Origin: Chimonanthus salicifolius
Taxonomy: Eukaryota; Streptophyta; Magnoliopsida; Laurales; Calycanthaceae
NCBI GenBank assembly: GCA_013350335.1
Contig: CM023537.1
Span: 8,485,438-8,549,437, forward strand
Length of the DNA: 64,000 bases
Direction: 5' to 3'
This document shows, piece by piece, positions 60,859-64,000 of the stretch. The stretch's first letter is position 1, and each line of letters opens with the position of its first letter. The notes below the pieces were generated by a model, which had not been told where the DNA came from, did not search any database, and worked only from the letters and a program-made list of their open reading frames with translations. The translations under genes and the position numbers were made by a program.

Positions 60859-63216
60859 TTTTTTATTGTAGAATGATGAAATTGATAATGATGGTTGGAT
60901 GTGTACTGTGAAAATTTGATCTTGGGTCTTCTAAATAATGTGACATTTGATTTTGACCATTGAAATTGAACTATTGGTTAGATATTTATTTTAATATTTA
61001 ATTCAATTATTTTTTACCAAAGTGTCCAGGCTTCTTAGAAAATCTGACTAATTCTCGATATATGTGCAAGCCTCTATATCCACACATATTGAATAATAGG
61101 TGAAGTGAAAATCAAACTATGAACTTCCACTACGTAATGTGGGTTCTTAACCATCACTCCGATTCCTTTTGAATTTTTAATATTTAGTTTAATGCTGACA
61201 TGAGTTCTATAGATACAACTTAAGCCACACATGAATTTAGAAGGTAGAGGAGTTGGTCGAGCCGTTTTGATTAATCATGCCATGAACTCAACTAGAGTGA
61301 GAATGCATCAAGCATGAACCCAATTTAGAGGATTCATGGTGTAACATCAAGTAGGTCCCACAGCGGACCCTTGTGCATAGGATGAAAAAGCCCGGGCACA
61401 AGGGCTCCACATAGGACCTATCTTATGTTGACATTATGTTTTCTTTTAAAATCTCAGTTGTAATCTTTAATAATTTCTTATTTATTGCATCTACACCGTT
61501 GAATCAATCATTGATCTAATGATTCACTCTTTAATTTCAAAAATACAACATTGGGCTAACATTCAATGAATCTTATTTTTCACGATATGATAGCTAGCAA
61601 GATAATCTATCTATCTAACATGGTGAATCAGAATATTCAAACTTTTCCATGTATGTGGGTCAAGTCGCATCAGTCAGGCTGTTTGCATGAAGGTACAACA
61701 AATTATTCTTATAAAAATATTTTTGCACAGTCAGATTTGACGCCAAATGGATTAGCAACTGCATCTGACTGGCAGCACACATTTCTAAATTTTGGTGAAT
61801 AGATCACCAATTGTAGGAGCGGAGGCCCATGCTCACTATTAAACCTTTTGGCCTAAAAAAAAGAGAGAATAATAAAAATAAAATATTTTTGGCCACAAGG
61901 ACGGATGATCCAAGGGTTTCAGATTCCATACACTAGGCTTGGTGACATCCCACCTTCATTATGCAAGCGATATAAAATATATTCATGTGATGAAAATCGA
62001 TTAATTTGTAAAATCAATGACTCTATATAACACTTAAAACACTCTTCTCTCAATGGTTAACTTTTGAAAGTAAATTCTACGTTAAGAATGTTATCATATC
62101 ATGATTTTTTAATATGATTTGGATCAAGTGTAAGACCCACGTGCAAATGCCAAAAACCTTTATCCATGAAAGATTCTTGCTTTGTAGAAGTCTGATTTAT
62201 CCTTTGTTGGCCGATTAATGGTCAGAAGATCTACTTCCCGTGGTTAAGAACTTAAAGATCGTTTACACTGCATTTGTTGGATGGATTTGATCGGATACAA
62301 GACTCCCATGACAAAAATAACCCACAAGACCAGATCATTGTACCACAGTACCCTTTCCTTTTATGCATCCAATAAGATATTAACAAGATTTGCTGGGGAG
62401 GAAAAGGAAAGCCCCTCCAAGTGATCAGCATGGTTTTTAGAACCTAGAATATAAACAGAAATAAACATAATTCATGAAGCTAAAGGGAGTATAACCTTTC
62501 TTCTCATTTTGCAGCCTTTAGTAATTGGAAATCTTATTCATACACCAGTTTCCCTTGCTCAAATAATGGTATTTGTGGTATGTTATAAAAGGCCCATTTT
62601 TTTTTCCTTTCTTTTTTTTTTCTCTCTTTTCAGAAAGGTATGAGGCCATTTGTTTGATGTGTTAGATTACAGAATTAATTGGATATATAGAATCCTTGCA
62701 TGTAGGGTAATGCACATACATGCATCAATCACTAACCTGGGGTCAATTTTTTACCACGAAAGGGCAATTAGGTAGGTGCAAGAGAAATAATCATCCCAGC
62801 ATTGCTGTTCTTAGCTCAAAAGAATATTAAGGAGAGGGTTCTCTGCATTGATTTGTCTGCCAGTATTTCCTTCATCTCGTCCGTGAGTTCTGTCAAGACA
62901 ATGCAATTTTAACCCTTTAGTACATTGAGCTCTTTGACATGGCAATAGGCATGTACTGCATAAAAAATCCTCCTATTGTCTGGTAATCTCAAATAAGCTA
63001 GCCATGTAACGACAGCAAGAAAAGAATGAACCAAAGAAAGTGGTCAATCAGCTTTAAACAAAAGCTTCCTCTGCAATGATGTCTGGTTTCAAGACAGGAA
63101 ACATGAATACAAAGTGATTATTCTCTAGACATCCATCTAGCCAAAGAATAAATAGCATTTCTCACCATCTACACTAAGAATTAGCGTATCAATCCAAAAC
63201 ATAGGGGAGACGAAGT

Positions 63217-63239
63217 GAGAGAGAGAGAGAGAGAGAGAG
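63217..63239 (+). repeat. (GA)n microsatellite
   Basis: About 11 GA units. Confidence 0.9.
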
Positions 63240-63844
63240 GAAAAATCAACGCTACAAGCTAGATAAGAAAATTGATTTGCATACCAGTACTTCTTCAATG
63301 GGGAACCAAATGATGTAAATTTAGTGCTCTTCACATTTTGCCTCTTGATGAATTAAAAGGTAAAGGGGCAAAAAGGAAAGAATCTGAAATGTACATCGTC
63401 CAGTTTCCTGTCAAAAATAAAAAAGTACTGGCGAAAAAATCAATTCCCAACTAGATAACTTTACCAAATTATATTCACCAAATCTTATTAAATACATAAA
63501 GATATGAACTCAAAAATCCCGATTTGAATGGAATCACAGATCCATCTAGATAGAAAAAGTTATTGAAAAATGGCAGAATTGAAGCTGACAATTAATATCT
63601 GGACACCCAACTTGTGCTACATCCTGTTGGCCCAAACAAGATGCCAGAGGCATTCATTGGCTTTTATAATAAAAGTAATCTATGCCCGACATAAAATAGC
63701 TGTAAATGACTGATGGAATTGAATTCTGCCACCACATGACAAGCATGGGGATGGTAACCTGAAATTACCAGTTGAAAAAAAAAACCATTCAGTTCTCATT
63801 GAAGTTTTGATAGCAGGGCAATTGAAAATATCTTGAAGTAAGCC

Positions 63845-63935
63845 TTTCCTATAGTGCATATTTGGAGGTTTTCACGTGCCCCGAAGGATTAGTCGAGTGA
63901 GACGCTTGGACACTTTCGGTCAACAAAAAAAAAAG
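63845..63935 (+). repeat. SINE family B 3' fragment
   Basis: Carries 'ttggaggttttcacgtgccc', 'cgaaggattagtcgagtgaga', 'cgcttggacactttcggtc' and an A-run, the 3' end of the family. Confidence 0.6.
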
Positions 63936-64000
63936 GGCACAGATGTCATTTCCCAAAAACTTAAGGGCAAAAATTGGAAAAGGAAAATATAGTATAGATA

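Larger units (their letters stand above)
60867..64000. other. Intergenic, no gene seen
   Basis: 61014-61160 is a reverse-strand SINE B ('ccaaagtgtccaggcttctta', 'atatgtgcaagcct', 'tgggttcttaacc'). The remainder has no supported gene; short open frames (e.g. 61566-61802) lack family features. Confidence 0.35.

Overview
This is nuclear DNA from a flowering plant. The evidence is intron-rich genes with GT-AG introns, four protein families with plant exon/intron layouts, AT-rich intergenic DNA, and a dense load of SINEs, hAT-type MITEs, TRIM and LTR retroelements. I cannot name the species. The very repeat-rich, gene-poor layout (four genes in 64 kb) suits a medium-to-large, probably woody, angiosperm genome. 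I see no prokaryotic operons, CRISPR arrays or viral genes.

Layout. (1) 1-5029, minus strand: the 5' half of a class II diterpene cyclase gene (copalyl diphosphate synthase type), with five exons; the rest lies off the left edge. (2) 5030-23773: about 19 kb of intergenic DNA filled with repeats. It holds tRNA-derived SINEs, a 107-bp minisatellite, a complete TRIM element with target-site duplication, and a 2.5-kb composite foldback element whose outer ends are flanked by an 8-bp direct repeat. (3) 23774-35304, plus strand: a VMP1/KMS1-like ER membrane protein gene. Its last intron carries a gag-only Ty3/gypsy remnant, itself split by a minus-strand LTR element. (4) 38147-40474, minus strand: a two-exon F-box plus LysM gene, convergent with the KMS1-like gene and fully intact. 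(5) 40475-51928: intergenic, with a solo LTR inserted inside a SINE, a hAT MITE with perfect 8-bp duplication, and 101-bp and 31-bp tandem repeats. (6) 51929-58945, plus strand: a six-exon monosaccharide/H+ symporter (STP family). (7) 58946-64000: intergenic, with one hAT MITE and SINE fragments.

The genes are unrelated housekeeping or specialised-metabolism genes and do not form a pathway or cluster. Three of the four carry a reading-frame problem where the family is conserved: a one-base phase mismatch at a splice junction in the diterpene cyclase, a net +8 bp with an 8-bp near-repeat in the KMS1-like gene, and one extra T in the sugar transporter. These could be real inactivating events or residual consensus errors of a draft assembly; only read-level or transcript data can decide. 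I found no convincing novel multi-gene system. The most unusual structures are the composite foldback element, the footprint-like duplication in the KMS1-like exon, and the precisely datable nested insertions.
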